In this document: positions 10,565 through 21,343 of the stretch, piece by piece | Layout: each line of letters starts with the position of its first letter | How positions within the stretch are numbered: position 1 is the first letter of the stretch | From: Paracyclopina nana | Taxonomy: Eukaryota > Arthropoda > Copepoda > Cyclopoida > Cyclopettidae | Length of the DNA: 64,000 nt | Reading direction: 5' to 3' | NCBI GenBank assembly: GCA_019096065.1 | Contig: JAGUCH010000007.1 | Location: 4,610,501 to 4,674,500 of the forward strand | Notes under the pieces: generated by a model | What the model saw: only the letters and a program-made list of their open reading frames with translations | Told to the model about the DNA's origin: nothing | Database searches by the model: none | Translations under genes and position numbers: made by a program

Positions 10565-11692
10565 ATGCCTTGTTGTGCTGCGTTCAATTGTAAATCTGGA
10601 AGGTCGAAGGAGTTTCCGGCTCAAATGTTCAAGTTTCCAAGCGGCCATAGGCGTTTGCGAACTTGGCTTGAAAAAATGCGAGTGAAAAATTGGAAACCTT
10701 CGGAATCATCTCGCTTATGCATTAAACATTTCCATGAGAGGCATTTGGTGCCAGTGCATGAAGATCTCGATGCTACTGGGATGCCAAAAAAGAAGAGAAG
10801 TTTGAAACCTCACGCATTCCCAACCATTTTTGAATTCAAACGAAAAAAGAAAATAAGGTAAAATATTTGATTTGCAAGTCCAACATATAATCTACATCAT
10901 TGGATTTCTTTTCGCAGAAAGCCACCGTCCAAGAGAGACTCGAGGATTCGTAGAAAATCTTACCTCCGACCTGTGGTTGTCGATGAATCTTCCCTAGTTG
11001 AATTGGACCATTGTTATGCAGACGTTAGACATCAGACTACCCATGATGCTACATTCACAATAGTTGACACCGTGGTAAGCGTGGAATCTCAAAATGGCAA
11101 AATTGACCATCATGACAGCAAGAATGAGAACTCTGTTGAGACTGAAACTTATTCTGAAACAAACCAAGAAGAAACAGTATCCAAAACTCATCAAGCCATC
11201 ATAAACAAGAAAAACCCTTCTGTGATCAAAGAGCTTGTAGAGCTTAGTGCTTTGAAAAAATCCCTTATGGAAAATGAGGCTTTGAAGCTTGCTCTTGCTA
11301 GGAGTGAAGCTGAAAAAAGAGCCCTTCTAAATAATGAGACATTGAAAGGTGTTATGAAGGAGAATGAAGATTTGAGATCAGCATTGAAAAAAGTCTTTCA
11401 TGAGGACCAAATCAGAGTACTTGTAGAAGACATAGCAAGGCCAAAAAAGTGGACTAATTTCACCCTCAACAGAAGTATTCAAATCAGACATGTAATTGGA
11501 GCTGCAGGTGATTTTTTTCATAATATTAAGCAAAAAAAGCTTCCCTTATTTGATAATCTTTGTTACTTCTAAGGTTATGAGATGCTGCGTGAAATGGGTC
11601 AACCTCTTCCTAGCCAGTCAACATTGAATAATTTCCATAAAGGGGACAATTTTGAGGCAGGGATTCTTGAAGAGATCCTACAATTTATCTGA
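10565..11692 (+). CDS. THAP protein derived from P-element transposase, copy 1
   Basis: Three exons (10565-10857, 10918-11507, 11574-11692) give 333 aa. Residues 1-85 form a THAP zinc finger: MPCCAAFNCKSG supplies the first Cys pair, then KNWKPSESSRLCIKHF and PHAFPTIF (the closing P-x-x-F type motif). A polar linker leads to a coiled coil (about 205-270). Then comes FHEDQIRVLVEDIARPKKWTN...GYEMLREMGQPLPSQSTL, which matches the helix-turn-helix of THAP9/P-element transposases. The protein ends just past GDNFEAGILEEI, where the RNase H catalytic domain of the transposase would start. It therefore keeps DNA binding and dimerisation and lacks the nuclease. A host transcription factor or repressor is the likely role. 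Confidence 0.78.
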
Positions 11693-12156
11693 GTTTTGTC
11701 AGTGGTTCTAAATAAATATGTTTAATTTGTCAATTAAACTTTTTGATAGCAACAACCATATGTTTAAGTTTTTCTAAAATTCAGAATAGATATTTCTTAT
11801 TTGATTTAGATTTTTTTTAAATCTCTTTTTTTGACTGATAAATCAGATGAAGATGAACTAACATTATGGCAAATTGTTGCCTTTTTATTTAAATTTTTTA
11901 GCCCTTATTTTTGAAAAACGCCTAAAAAAACTTTAAGTCTGAGATAAATAAAAATACAAAGCTCCATAATCATCTACTGGTTTTACTGCGATTGCTTTGA
12001 AAATTATTTTGACATAAAAACTTCATACTCGAGGTAAATTCTGATCTGTCAAAAAAAATGGAAAAAACCAAAACAAGCTCGAAACTTGGATGAGTTTGAT
12101 CTTACTAAGTCCTACTTCACAACAGAAAAACTCTGTCAAGTCAATTTCTGTAAAAT
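11693..12156. other. Spacer between the THAP twins
   Basis: AT-rich; contains a 3' UTR and the second promoter. No remnant of a transposase catalytic domain or terminal repeats was recognised here. Confidence 0.5.
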
Positions 12157-13340
12157 ATGCCTTGTTCAGCTTTCTTTTGCAAGTCTGGACGATCAAAAGA
12201 AACTTCATTTCAAATGTTTAGTTTCCCGAGAGAACTCTCTCAAAGACGAAAATGGGTCCAAAGAATGAGAGCGAAAAACTGGGAACCTTTACCTTCATCA
12301 CGCCTTTGCATCAAACATTTCGAAGAAAACCAATTGATACCAATGCACGAAAATCTTGATTCAAAAGGAAAGCCACTAAGAAAGCGATACTTACAGCCTC
12401 ATGCAATTCCGTCAATTTTTGACTTCAGGAAACCTGTCAAATCTGCGTAAGTTTTTATAGCATTAAAGTTCCATTCTGAGAATGTGATTCAAGTTGAAAG
12501 TTTCTAGTTATAGAAAAACACCTTCAAAGCGAAACCCACAGATTCAAAGAAAATCATATGACCAGCCAAAGGTTGAAGATAAGGTGTCTAAAATTATAAT
12601 AGACCATGCTTATGCAACCGGTGTCAACTTTGAGGATCAGCCTGTCAATACCAAAGTGGAAGAAGACATAACTGACTCACTGCCAACGGATTTATGCCAA
12701 GAAATAGACACCAACAAGGAAGACATCAATGTACTTTGTGATGCCAAGAATGAAAGTGCTCAAGTGACCGAAAACAGCAGCTCACTATTCAGCGAAACTC
12801 AATCTGAGGACAAATTGATTTTCGCGACTATTTGTGATAAAACTGAGCAAAAATCTCAGCATAAAAAGATCTCAGCAAAAAATGAGAGTTGGGAGGATGC
12901 ACTTTTGAAAAAGGCCATGAGTGAGATCGAAACCTTGAAAAGGGCTCTTAAAAAATGTGAGGCCGAGAAAAAAGCTCTCGTTGAGAATGAAGTGTTGCAG
13001 CGAGTCATCAAGGAAAATGATACATTCAGAGGAGCCCTAAGAAAAGTATTCCATGAAGACCAAATCAAAGTTCTAATCGAAGATGTTGAGCGTCCTCAGC
13101 GATGGACTGATTTCACCTTGAACAAAAGTCTTCAAATCAAACATGTCGTAGGATCTGCAGGTATTTCTTGCTCCTCATTTTCTAGACCTGTGCAAAATGT
13201 TCTCTTTTTTGTATTTTAAAGGCTATGAAATGCTTCGAGACATTGGATATCCTCTTCCTTGCCAATCATCACTCACCAAATTTCAGAAGGGAGATAATTT
13301 TGAACCGGGAATTCTTGAAGAAGTAATGAAGCTAATCTGA
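12157..13340 (+). CDS. THAP protein derived from P-element transposase, copy 2
   Basis: Three exons (12157-12446, 12508-13160, 13222-13340) give 353 aa. The layout is as in copy 1, with identical intron phases: THAP finger (MPCSAFFCKSG, NWEPLPSSRLCIKHF, PHAIPSIF), acidic linker, coiled coil with KKAMSEIETLKRALKKCEAE, then the P-element-type helix-turn-helix FHEDQIKVLIEDVERPQRW...GYEMLRDIGYPLPCQSSL, and an end at PGILEEVMKLI. The THAP and C-terminal parts are well conserved between the copies while the linker is not, which argues for selection on both ends. The last exon has the same length (119 bp) in both genes. Confidence 0.78.
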
Positions 13341-16300
13341 GGCTCATAAATCTTCTCTTTTTTTGAAAAATTGTGATATTTCAAATTGTACTTCTGTAAA
13401 AATACAGGAGGAGAAAGCATATTTGGTTACCTTCTGTTCGAGAATAATTGGCAATTCCCAGAAATGTCAAATGCCTTTTAAAGTAAACAAACATTCTGGT
13501 GAATAATTAAATTAGTCAGAATTGATTCTAGCAAAACGATCGGCTCTTATTTCATATTTGTTTCGTATTTGGTTAACGTACCAATTTATTCATGCAATAT
13601 ACAATTAAAAAAGGTACAAATCACAAAATGTCTTTGAGGTGATTTGAGCTTTAAAGTACCTTCCTACGATGCATCTCAATTTTCTGGTAAAAAGTTACAA
13701 GGCCATATGAAAGAAATTGTTATTGAGTTGTCTGCTAGAATTTTGGAGACTTTTCAATAGAATTGTAGTCGTCCAAGTTTTTTTGCTTTCTTGGATGTGT
13801 GGTTAAGTTGCCAGGAGGCGAAATACAGGATTTGTGGTGACATTCTATTGCCAAAATGTGGCTTTTGCCTAATATTTGCCTGAATTGTAGCTGCTATAGG
13901 TTGACAGCAAAAACCTTCTTTGATAATTGTGATATTCTGTTCACGACTCTCAGCATACACATGCATATGTTCTGTGGTTTCTTATTTACCTTCATTACTC
14001 TCTTTGGGGATTTTCCCAAGCAATATTGAGTCTTTTGCTTGGTACCTACTGGCAAGCAAAATTGGGCAGATCACATAAATACCTAAAAGTTTTTTTAAAA
14101 AATGCTGCAACTAACTGAATCACTTGTATTTTATGCACTTCTTTGATCTTATGGCTTAGAAATCAGCATAAATGTTGTGACCTGGGCAAATCCCTTGGTG
14201 GCTTGATTTAACATGCCTTTCACATTACTCAATTGAAAAGCCATTGTTTGAAAGGCCAAGGGGGCAAGGGCAACATCTATTCAGCTTTGAACCCTCCTTT
14301 GACATCTTCTCTCGAGGGCCGAATTTACTCTGAATTATGCGATTACTATCATTCGAGGTAAAACAATGGGGGGTGTGGACACCAAAGCAGACAAGAGGAC
14401 ATTTTTGGCAAATGTCAGCGCAGAGTTGTAGCCCAGTAAAAAGTCTGGTCATTTAATTCAGTGTTTTTTGGCAATGTCTCCTTGGAGGAGGAAAGCCTTG
14501 ATGGGAGCTGCTAAAGAAGGACAAAATTGCAGTGAGAAAATGAAGGAAACTTTGCTCAGTGTTAAGTACAGCTGTTGTATCTCCAGCAGGTGACAAGTGG
14601 CTTTTTTGCCGACTTTTGGCCATTTTCAGACTGCTTTCATCAACTGCATCCAATCTTGACCAAAACAAAACAAATTGATAATCGATTATGAAAAATGATG
14701 TAACTAAGTAAAATAATAAGACACATTTGGTCCATTGCAGCCAATTTTGCAACCTCATTCAACCAAAATAAGCGTATTATTATTTCTTTTACTATCAATC
14801 AAGTGGTTATAATGCTCTCATGTGAGTATTCAGGTTCCATTTAAAAGCAGTGGATTTTTTAGAAGATTGGCTCTGAAAAGCTTTCATTCTTGTGCACAGT
14901 GCAAATAGAATTGCGGTGACAAGTACTGCAAATTTTGATCAAATTGCAACTTCCTTTTTAGTGAAATCTCTCTAGTGATGCCAACTTCAATAAAACCACT
15001 GAACCAAAATTGGTTTCCAATTTTCGGAGCATTGACTTTGTTAATAATTCAGAACTGACATTTTCCACCATTCGCCTAAAAATATTTTTCTATTCAATCC
15101 AATTAAATGCTGATGAAGACATATCATTTTGCATTGACAAAATGCCTGGAAATTTCCATCTTGAAAGAAAAATTGAAGCACTTAGCAGATCAAAAAGGAG
15201 CTTTAGCAGTAATTTTCCATTTCGTATATTATCATCTATAAAAAGAAGTAGGCACTTGAGAGACCGGATTTTTCACATGAAGATTTGTTTCTATGAATTC
15301 TTGGGTTATACTCTATTTTAAAAATAACATCAGTTTACTCACATTCGGTAACCTTCCTCCTAATTGAACAGCCTTGAGTGGTAGACTTTGCGCAAACATC
15401 GACAATCAACAGACACAATCACAAATTGCAAAAACATTGCCTCACATTGCAAAAAAATCCAAGTGCTATTTTTAAGGTTTTTCAAGCTCAGAAAAGTAAA
15501 TGTTTTCAATGTATTTTCAAGGCCCCTCCAAAAAGTGTATTATAAGACCTCAAAAAGCTAATAAAAGTGGGAGCAGTGACTGTATTGCATTAATTAGATT
15601 TTCTCGATATATGTACAGCTTTATTACTGCTCTGATGGTCGTTTCGCATTAGGCAAAATTGATATCAGACCAGTGTGCGATAGTGGTGGTTGTGGCATTA
15701 CCGTGAAAGCAGCGGTTCCAACATATCCAAGGTCCCCGATGCATTAGTAACCTCAGGAAAACGACCCAAGAAAGATCCTTTCTATTTGGCTAAAAGGCCA
15801 AATTACTTCGCGAGTACACCAATGGACTTTTTTGGCCATTATGCCTTGACATCATCTGCGTCATAGGTCTACAAAAAATTCTTCTGAATTGTAAGCATTC
15901 AAAAGTTTTGCTTGCTTTACGAAAAGTTTTACCAGCATCAGAAACTTGCATAAAATTATTCAATTTACATTTCTACATGTCTCCACTTTCTTTGGCAAAA
16001 ACTTTATTATATTAATTTTATTCATTAAATGTACGTTTTTCTTCTAAAAGAAAGGTACAAAAATAATCTACTCTACCTTTAAAACCTTTAAATCAGAAAT
16101 GGATTCTCTTTAAAAACAAAGCGACCACTCAAAAACACTGGGAGAAAAATAATATTATCAGAAATCCTTGGCTACTCAGTCATTTTTTTTGTGTGTGTGT
16201 AACGTAGTATCTAAGGGAAACAATGACTTTTCCCCCTATTTTCATTATCTGTTTCCGCTATACTTACTTAATACTGCACTGACTTCTTTAGCCATCTTTT

Positions 16301-18706
16301 TTGCCAAGAATATATTATGTAGAATCTGATCTGAAAATGAGGGCAAAGTGAACGAAAATTAATACTATATATCTGTCTCTTTCTATATTTTTGGGTGCAT
16401 GACTGGCTGTTTTTTGAGGATCTAGCTAGGCAAATGTCATGGTAAATGACGCGATTCGAAAAGATAGCGGAAAGACAACTACTAAGATATTCTGACAACA
16501 ATTACTTGTCTTCTTTGTCCATGCCCACGAAAAAGGCCAAAATGTCTTCTTGAGTTTCCCATTTTAGCCAGCATTTTGTATAAGCATATTTTTTGCTAAA
16601 TGTGTAATAAATCCAATATACCTCACCACCAAGCAAGGGTCATATGATTTATATTGGCCTCGAGTTCCCAATCTATAAAATGAACTCTCGTATGTTGTTG
16701 GTACATATGCTACAGAAAGTCAATTTTAGAGGCCGACATAAAAAAACTTGCCATTCCCCAAGACTGCTGAATAGGCACGTTTCTGGCAGATTCAATTTAG
16801 ACATCATTTCACTGGAAAAAAAACCCACAGACATCTGTAATGACTTAAGTATCAATTCAGAATGAGCGAATACATCTGTTATATGCACATAGGAATGTAG
16901 TAGTACACTTAGCCACGACTTGCTTGCGCAAGCTTATCCTTAAGCCCCTAAAGTACGTAATATCGCATATAGACGTGCCATACACACACCGAACTAATAA
17001 AGTGTGCTTTTGGGGGGCGTGCTCCCATATCAAGGAGCTTTCTAGCCTTGTCTCAGATTTGTTGACAAAAGCTACCCATAATAGGAAATGAAGTCAGGCG
17101 GAAAAAGCTTTGGAAAATATACTAGTATACTCACTCTGCACTCTAGGCATAGGATGCTTTTTATGGCTCGCTTCATTTGCCTTTGCCTCTCAGCTCTCTC
17201 TCTCTTTTTCTCCAAGAAAACAAGAGCTTTTTAATTTCGCAAAAAAGTTTCCCCTCTCAGCAAAATCGATTTCTTGCTTTTTTCAGCTAAAAAGCTTTTT
17301 TTGTGAGCTGAGAAGTATGTTTTGATATGCGTATGGTACATCTTGATGAACTATATGTAGGATACATTGATCTGTACATATGAATACAAGCAATAAAAGG
17401 TGAAAGCAAATGTAAGCTCTGTGAGGCAGATTATCAAACAAATCTCTTTTGTGCCACATTAGCTACTAGCTGGCATATATGAGATTTTCATAGCTTCCTA
17501 TATTTAGACACTTACTGCCTACATTCATTATGATAATCTGTACACTCTACTATTTGTGCAACGAGAGATAGAATTTTCTGATACTAAATGACGTGAGTTG
17601 AATATGACAGTTTTGGAGATAATTCTAATTGATAAGCAACAGTACTTAGATGCTTAGGAAAAGTCTCCTAACCTTGATTATGTAGTAAAGTATGAAAACG
17701 GAAGAGCTTCATGAAATCTGCGCAAATTAACGCATGAAACTCAAGAATTCTTGAAACCTATCAAATTGAAGGCATAGCCCCCTTTTGACTATTTCTGAGA
17801 GCCAATTTTCTTGGCAGTCATGAACATCGAAAAAACCATAAAGCAAGTGACTGTTGAGGCTGAATATGTAACGCTTGTCAAGTGCATTTAACCTAATTAC
17901 GATCGCCGTCATTTAGCGCTAAAAGTTACAAAAAATGCAAAATAGAGGGCGTATCAACCCTCGTGCAAACTCACGGCAACATTTTCGCGCAAAAATTAAG
18001 AGGGCGGAGCTTAACATTGGATCCAGATGTGGCAATTTGAATAAGGTGTCAAACTGGCATTTTTGTCAATTAATCAACAGAATCGTACTGCAGCACTGAT
18101 CAAATTGAGAGCTTCCTTACAAAAGTTTGGGCAATTTTAAGAGCAAGTTCGAGCTCAAAAGTTGTTCTTTAGTTCCAAATGGCATTTTTTCAGTGTTTTC
18201 TGACCCAGAGGCTTGAATTTTGGGTGTTTTGTTTCATTGACTTTTCAAATAGAGCTATGACTCCAACAGAATCTACCCAAATGCCTATTAAGTGGGCTCC
18301 ATAAATCCCAGATCGAGGTCATTTTCGATCCGTCTATTCTACTCAGTGCAAGCTGCTGGGAAGAAACTGCCCCTTAAAATGAGCGCGATGCTCAAGATCA
18401 TCACTGATATGAAGCTTGTATCCGCCAATTGGCCTCAACTATGACCAATTTTTAAGAAAATCATACCAAAATAATCACTGTAAATCAAGGATCTTTTTTA
18501 TCAAACTGAATATCTTTGAATTAAGAGAATTCTCAAAATTATTTTCAAGCTTTTTTGTTTATGTTTGATGACGTCACATCTGCAAATGCTTTTACCGCCA
18601 TCTGTTGCAGGCCTTTTAACTAAAATGTTGAGTTTGACGGCGATCGTAATTGAGCCGCTTTTGCTACTAAAATTGCTGTTTTTTTCTTGCAGGACACATA
18701 TTCAAG
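13341..18706. other. 5.4-kb gene-poor region
   Basis: No exon-like frame with recognisable features was found on either strand. Short ORFs (for example 15010-15321 and 14453-14758) look random in composition. No familiar conserved microRNA sequence was spotted by eye. A TTGCAG acceptor-like site near 18692 sits just before the small ORF at 18707, so part of this stretch may be its intron or a 5' UTR. Confidence 0.45.
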
Positions 18707-18928
18707 ATGGCCGCCATTATTGCCCAGTTGGCAGCTGCCAACCGGAAAAGGAAGATGCGCGTGAAAACGACGCTGCCTCCGGACAAATCAAACCGAGTTT
18801 TGCCTCCATTTGACCCATGCTTTGACCCACACAAACACAATCGTTACCTGAGGCTGAAAGCTGTCGTGGAGCATCGACAAATTATCATGGCTAAGGCAAA
18901 AGGTCTCAAAATTCAAGCAAAGAGTTGA
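18707..18928 (+). CDS. Small basic ORF, unrecognised
   Basis: A 73-codon frame begins with a good start context (AAGATGGCC) right after a TTTTTTTCTTGCAG acceptor at 18692. The protein starts MAAIIAQLAAANRKRKMRVK and continues with a Pro- and His-containing middle (FDPCFDPHKHNRYLRL) and a basic C-terminus. Codon use looks coding, but the family is not recognised and no AATAAA signal lies between its stop and the mobile element. It may be the first coding exon of a gene whose last exon is at about 41420, with the Polinton-like dimer in the intron. A weak GTCTC donor inside the ORF (after 18901) is phase-compatible with that exon. Confidence 0.4.
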   Translation: MAAIIAQLAAANRKRKMRVKTTLPPDKSNRVLPPFDPCFDPHKHNRYLRLKAVVEHRQIIMAKAKGLKIQAKS

Positions 18929-19168
18929 GTTTAATTGTGTTGAAAAATCAATCATGCCATGTGATTTTGACCCTATTTTGATGTTTCATGACGGGTTCTT
19001 TTTGGCAAAATTGTTTGCCTAGGCGAACTTTTTGTTTCCCCTGTAGATACATTATAGGTAGTACATTTCAAAGTGAAGAGGTACAGTCGTGTAAAATGAT
19101 ACGCATGTCGTTTTTTTATCTAAGAAACCTTAATTCTGATATTTGAGAGAGTTATTGATATTTCAAGT
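18929..19168. other. Left flank of the palindrome
   Basis: Host sequence with no gene seen, unrelated to the right flank except for the 7-bp ACACATT repeat at the junction. Confidence 0.5.
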
Positions 19169-19175
19169 ACACATT
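19169..19175 (+). repeat. Candidate target-site duplication, left
   Basis: ACACATT stands directly outside the left end of the palindrome, apart from one base, and recurs in direct orientation outside the right end (40982-40988). Polintons usually duplicate 6 bp on insertion, so 6-7 bp is in keeping with integration of the whole palindrome as one unit. Confidence 0.55.
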
Positions 19176-19254
19176 TGTTGTATAGTACCTACACCACTCT
19201 GACACAATTGCGGTAATTAGAAAGCCCCATAGTAGTGCGTGGGAACCAAAATGC

Positions 19255-19375
19255 ACTCAGGGGTAAGTGCAATTTGCACCCTTGTGGGGGTGCAAAGGTG
19301 CAATTGCACCAAGGTGCAAAACAGGTGCTTTCTCAGGGTTGCACCATAGTTTTTAGTGCATTGCACTTTTGGTGA
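19255..19375 (+). repeat. GGTGCAA-type short repeats at the outer end
   Basis: A run of TGCAC/GTGCAA units in both orientations (for example GGTGCAAAGGTGCAATTGCACC) fills the space between the element end and the first BIR-RING gene; it is mirrored at about 40783-40903. It could act as a promoter or as a terminal binding site for integrase or replication proteins. Confidence 0.6.
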
Positions 19376-19417
19376 GGGTCAGTCACCTTGAGTTGCTACG
19401 GGGATAAAGAGCTCAAA

Positions 19418-20011
19418 ATGGAGGAAATAGTCAAATTTGTTGCACCCATGAATCACAAGTATGCTACTTTGGAAAGTAGACTCAACTCATTTGTCACCTG
19501 GCCCAAATACTTAATCCAAACCCCACTTGAGATGGCCAGGGCAGGATTTTTTTACTCTGGGGTTGGTCATATTGTTTTTTGCTATTATTGTCATCATAAA
19601 TGGGAAGAATGGATCAGGATGTTTGATCCTTGGGAGGAACATATTCTGTGGTCTCCCAATTGCCCCTATGTCCAATTGATGAAGGGAAAGTGTTATGTAG
19701 AGACTGTCACAGAGAGAGCAGAGAATGACGACGACTTTTCAATACTTGAATGCATAACATGCATGATTTGCTCAAAGAATCCACGAACGAAGGAGAAGGA
19801 TAAAAAACCCTATTTTGCAATGAAAGAAGAAGAAGAATGTAACACCTCAACAATACAAAATGAGTGCAAAATATGTTACAAAAGAGAGATCAACATGATG
19901 TTTTTACCTTGTAACCATGTGGTGTCTTGCCTAGTTTGTGGAACCTCAGTCAACAGATGCCCTATCTGTAGGATTCAGTTGACTGGCGGAGCAAGAGCTT
20001 TTTTGTCTTAA
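19418..20011 (+). CDS. BIR-RING inhibitor-of-apoptosis-like protein 1 (element)
   Basis: 197 aa. Residues 10-90 hold one BIR zinc domain (RLNSFVTWP, ARAGFFYSG, then the C-x2-C...H-x6-C ligands in FCYYCHHKW...WEEHILWSPNC). The C-terminus holds a RING-HC finger (ECKICYKREINMMFLPCNHV...CPICR) as found in viral and cellular IAPs. Such proteins block caspases or ubiquitinate cell-death factors, so a role in keeping the host cell alive is likely. The ATG at 19418 follows GAGCTCAAA; upstream codons in frame lack a better start. Captured from a host is the simplest origin. Confidence 0.88.
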   Translation: MEEIVKFVAPMNHKYATLESRLNSFVTWPKYLIQTPLEMARAGFFYSGVGHIVFCYYCHHKWEEWIRMFDPWEEHILWSPNCPYVQLMKGKCYVETVTERAENDDDFSILECITCMICSKNPRTKEKDKKPYFAMKEEEECNTSTIQNECKICYKREINMMFLPCNHVVSCLVCGTSVNRCPICRIQLTGGARAFLS

Positions 20012-20234
20012 TTCTTTTTAATGTGCTCATTAGGTTTTCTCAGAAAATAAAGTCTCAATTTCATCCCAGAACCAAAATGAGGTAAAAAAAATAGAATTGG
20101 TAGTTTTATGCACACAGGTACAAAAGTAGTGCATAACAAGTGCTTTCTCATGAACAAAAGCACAGGTCCAGTGCAATGCACTTTTTGTGTGGTCAGTCAC
20201 CTCTTGATGACTGGAGGAGAGAGAGCTAAAAAAA

Positions 20235-20774
20235 ATGGATCATATAATTATATTTAGAGAAACCATGAACAAAAAGTATGCTACTCTGGAAAGTAGACTC
20301 AAATCATTTGCAACTTGGCCTATTGGCTTAACCCAACGCCCTATTAAAATGGCAAAGGCAGGATTTTTTTACTCTGGGTGTGGAGATAGTGTCTACTGCT
20401 ACTATTGCCATGGTGGCATACATAGATGGTTGCCTAATGAGGATCCTTGGGTTGAGCATACATTATGGTTCCCCACCTGCCCCTATGTCCGTTTGATGAA
20501 AGGGGATCGGTTCATAAGACAAGTATGGCTAACTGGATCAACAGCGAGCAGGATCCTCAGTGAACAGAAAAAGGATGAAGGAGATGATGAAATAGAAGAA
20601 GCTAGGAGGTCAACGTTGAAAAATGAGTGCAAAATATGCTACCACAGAGAAATTGGCATGCTATTTTTGCCATGTCACCATGTGGTGTCATGTTTAGTTT
20701 GTGGAACCTCAGTCTACACCTGCCCTGTCTGTAGAACTCAGTTGATTGGTGCTGTAAGAGCTTTTTTGTCGTAA
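20235..20774 (+). CDS. BIR-RING inhibitor-of-apoptosis-like protein 2 (element)
   Basis: 179 aa; tandem duplicate of the gene before it. BIR: ARLKSFATWP-like start (RLKSFATWP), AKAGFFYSGCGDSVYCYYCH, HTLWFPTCPYV; RING: ECKICYHREIGMLFLPCHHV...CPVCRTQL. The linker between the domains is shorter and unrelated to that of copy 1. The upstream region is duplicated too (TGCTTTCTCA, GTGCAATGCACTTTT, GTCAGTCACC), so the duplication unit covered promoter plus gene. Confidence 0.87.
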   Translation: MDHIIIFRETMNKKYATLESRLKSFATWPIGLTQRPIKMAKAGFFYSGCGDSVYCYYCHGGIHRWLPNEDPWVEHTLWFPTCPYVRLMKGDRFIRQVWLTGSTASRILSEQKKDEGDDEIEEARRSTLKNECKICYHREIGMLFLPCHHVVSCLVCGTSVYTCPVCRTQLIGAVRAFLS

Positions 20775-20821
20775 ATAAATAAAAATTTCTTACATGTATC
20801 ATACAAGTTTATTCGGAAAGC

Positions 20822-21217
20822 TTAGTTCCACATTTTGTAGTCATTGGACTCTGTTTTTCTCACTTTGTTTGTTGCATGATTATCTAATGCACGACGATCA
20901 TACCAATCTGGCATAATGCGAGTCTTTGGGTCTCTGGCTGAGGCAACTTTTCGTTTCTGAGCTTCCCCAAGGGCATGAATATTTTTTAAATGCCGCTTTA
21001 GTGAATTACCACGGGTAAATTCAGAGCCACAGAGGGAGCAAGCAAAGCGTGGTGCCTCTTCTATCTCCATGGGTGGTTCTTGCATGGGGTCAATGATAGT
21101 GTTTGATTCTGGCATCATTTGCGGCTCTGGGGCAACTTGCCCTGAGGTGGTAGCAAGAACCTGCGGGATTTCAAGGGAAGCAATATCCAGGTTTTCGCAA
21201 AAGCATGATTTGGACAT
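20822..21217 (-). CDS. Single C2H2 zinc-finger protein (element)
   Basis: 131 aa, start chosen at the first ATG (MSKSCFCENLD). One classical C2H2 finger, FACSLCGSEFTRGNSLKRHLKNIH, follows an acidic/Pro-rich stretch; a basic tail ends the protein. It is divergent from the integrase gene with 126 bp between start codons, so the two probably share a promoter. It may be a DNA-binding regulator of the element. Confidence 0.65.
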   Translation of the reverse strand: MSKSCFCENLDIASLEIPQVLATTSGQVAPEPQMMPESNTIIDPMQEPPMEIEEAPRFACSLCGSEFTRGNSLKRHLKNIHALGEAQKRKVASARDPKTRIMPDWYDRRALDNHATNKVRKTESNDYKMWN

Positions 21218-21343
21218 TTCAGCCTTGTGCAAGCGCAAGCGAAGAAGAGAAAGAATCACCCCTCCAACCTCAGGCACCAAAAGAGCCTCAAAAACCAAAA
21301 AGGGAAAAGAGAAAACGAATGAGCGAAGATCCCATCATTCATC

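Noticed and set aside
15010-15321. 103-codon frame in the gene-poor region
   Set aside because: Composition is random-like, no domain or signal peptide, no neighbouring exons with matching phase.
13341-18706. Conserved microRNA cluster
   Set aside because: Scanned by eye for let-7, miR-100, miR-125, bantam, miR-1, miR-2, miR-71, miR-279 and others without a match.
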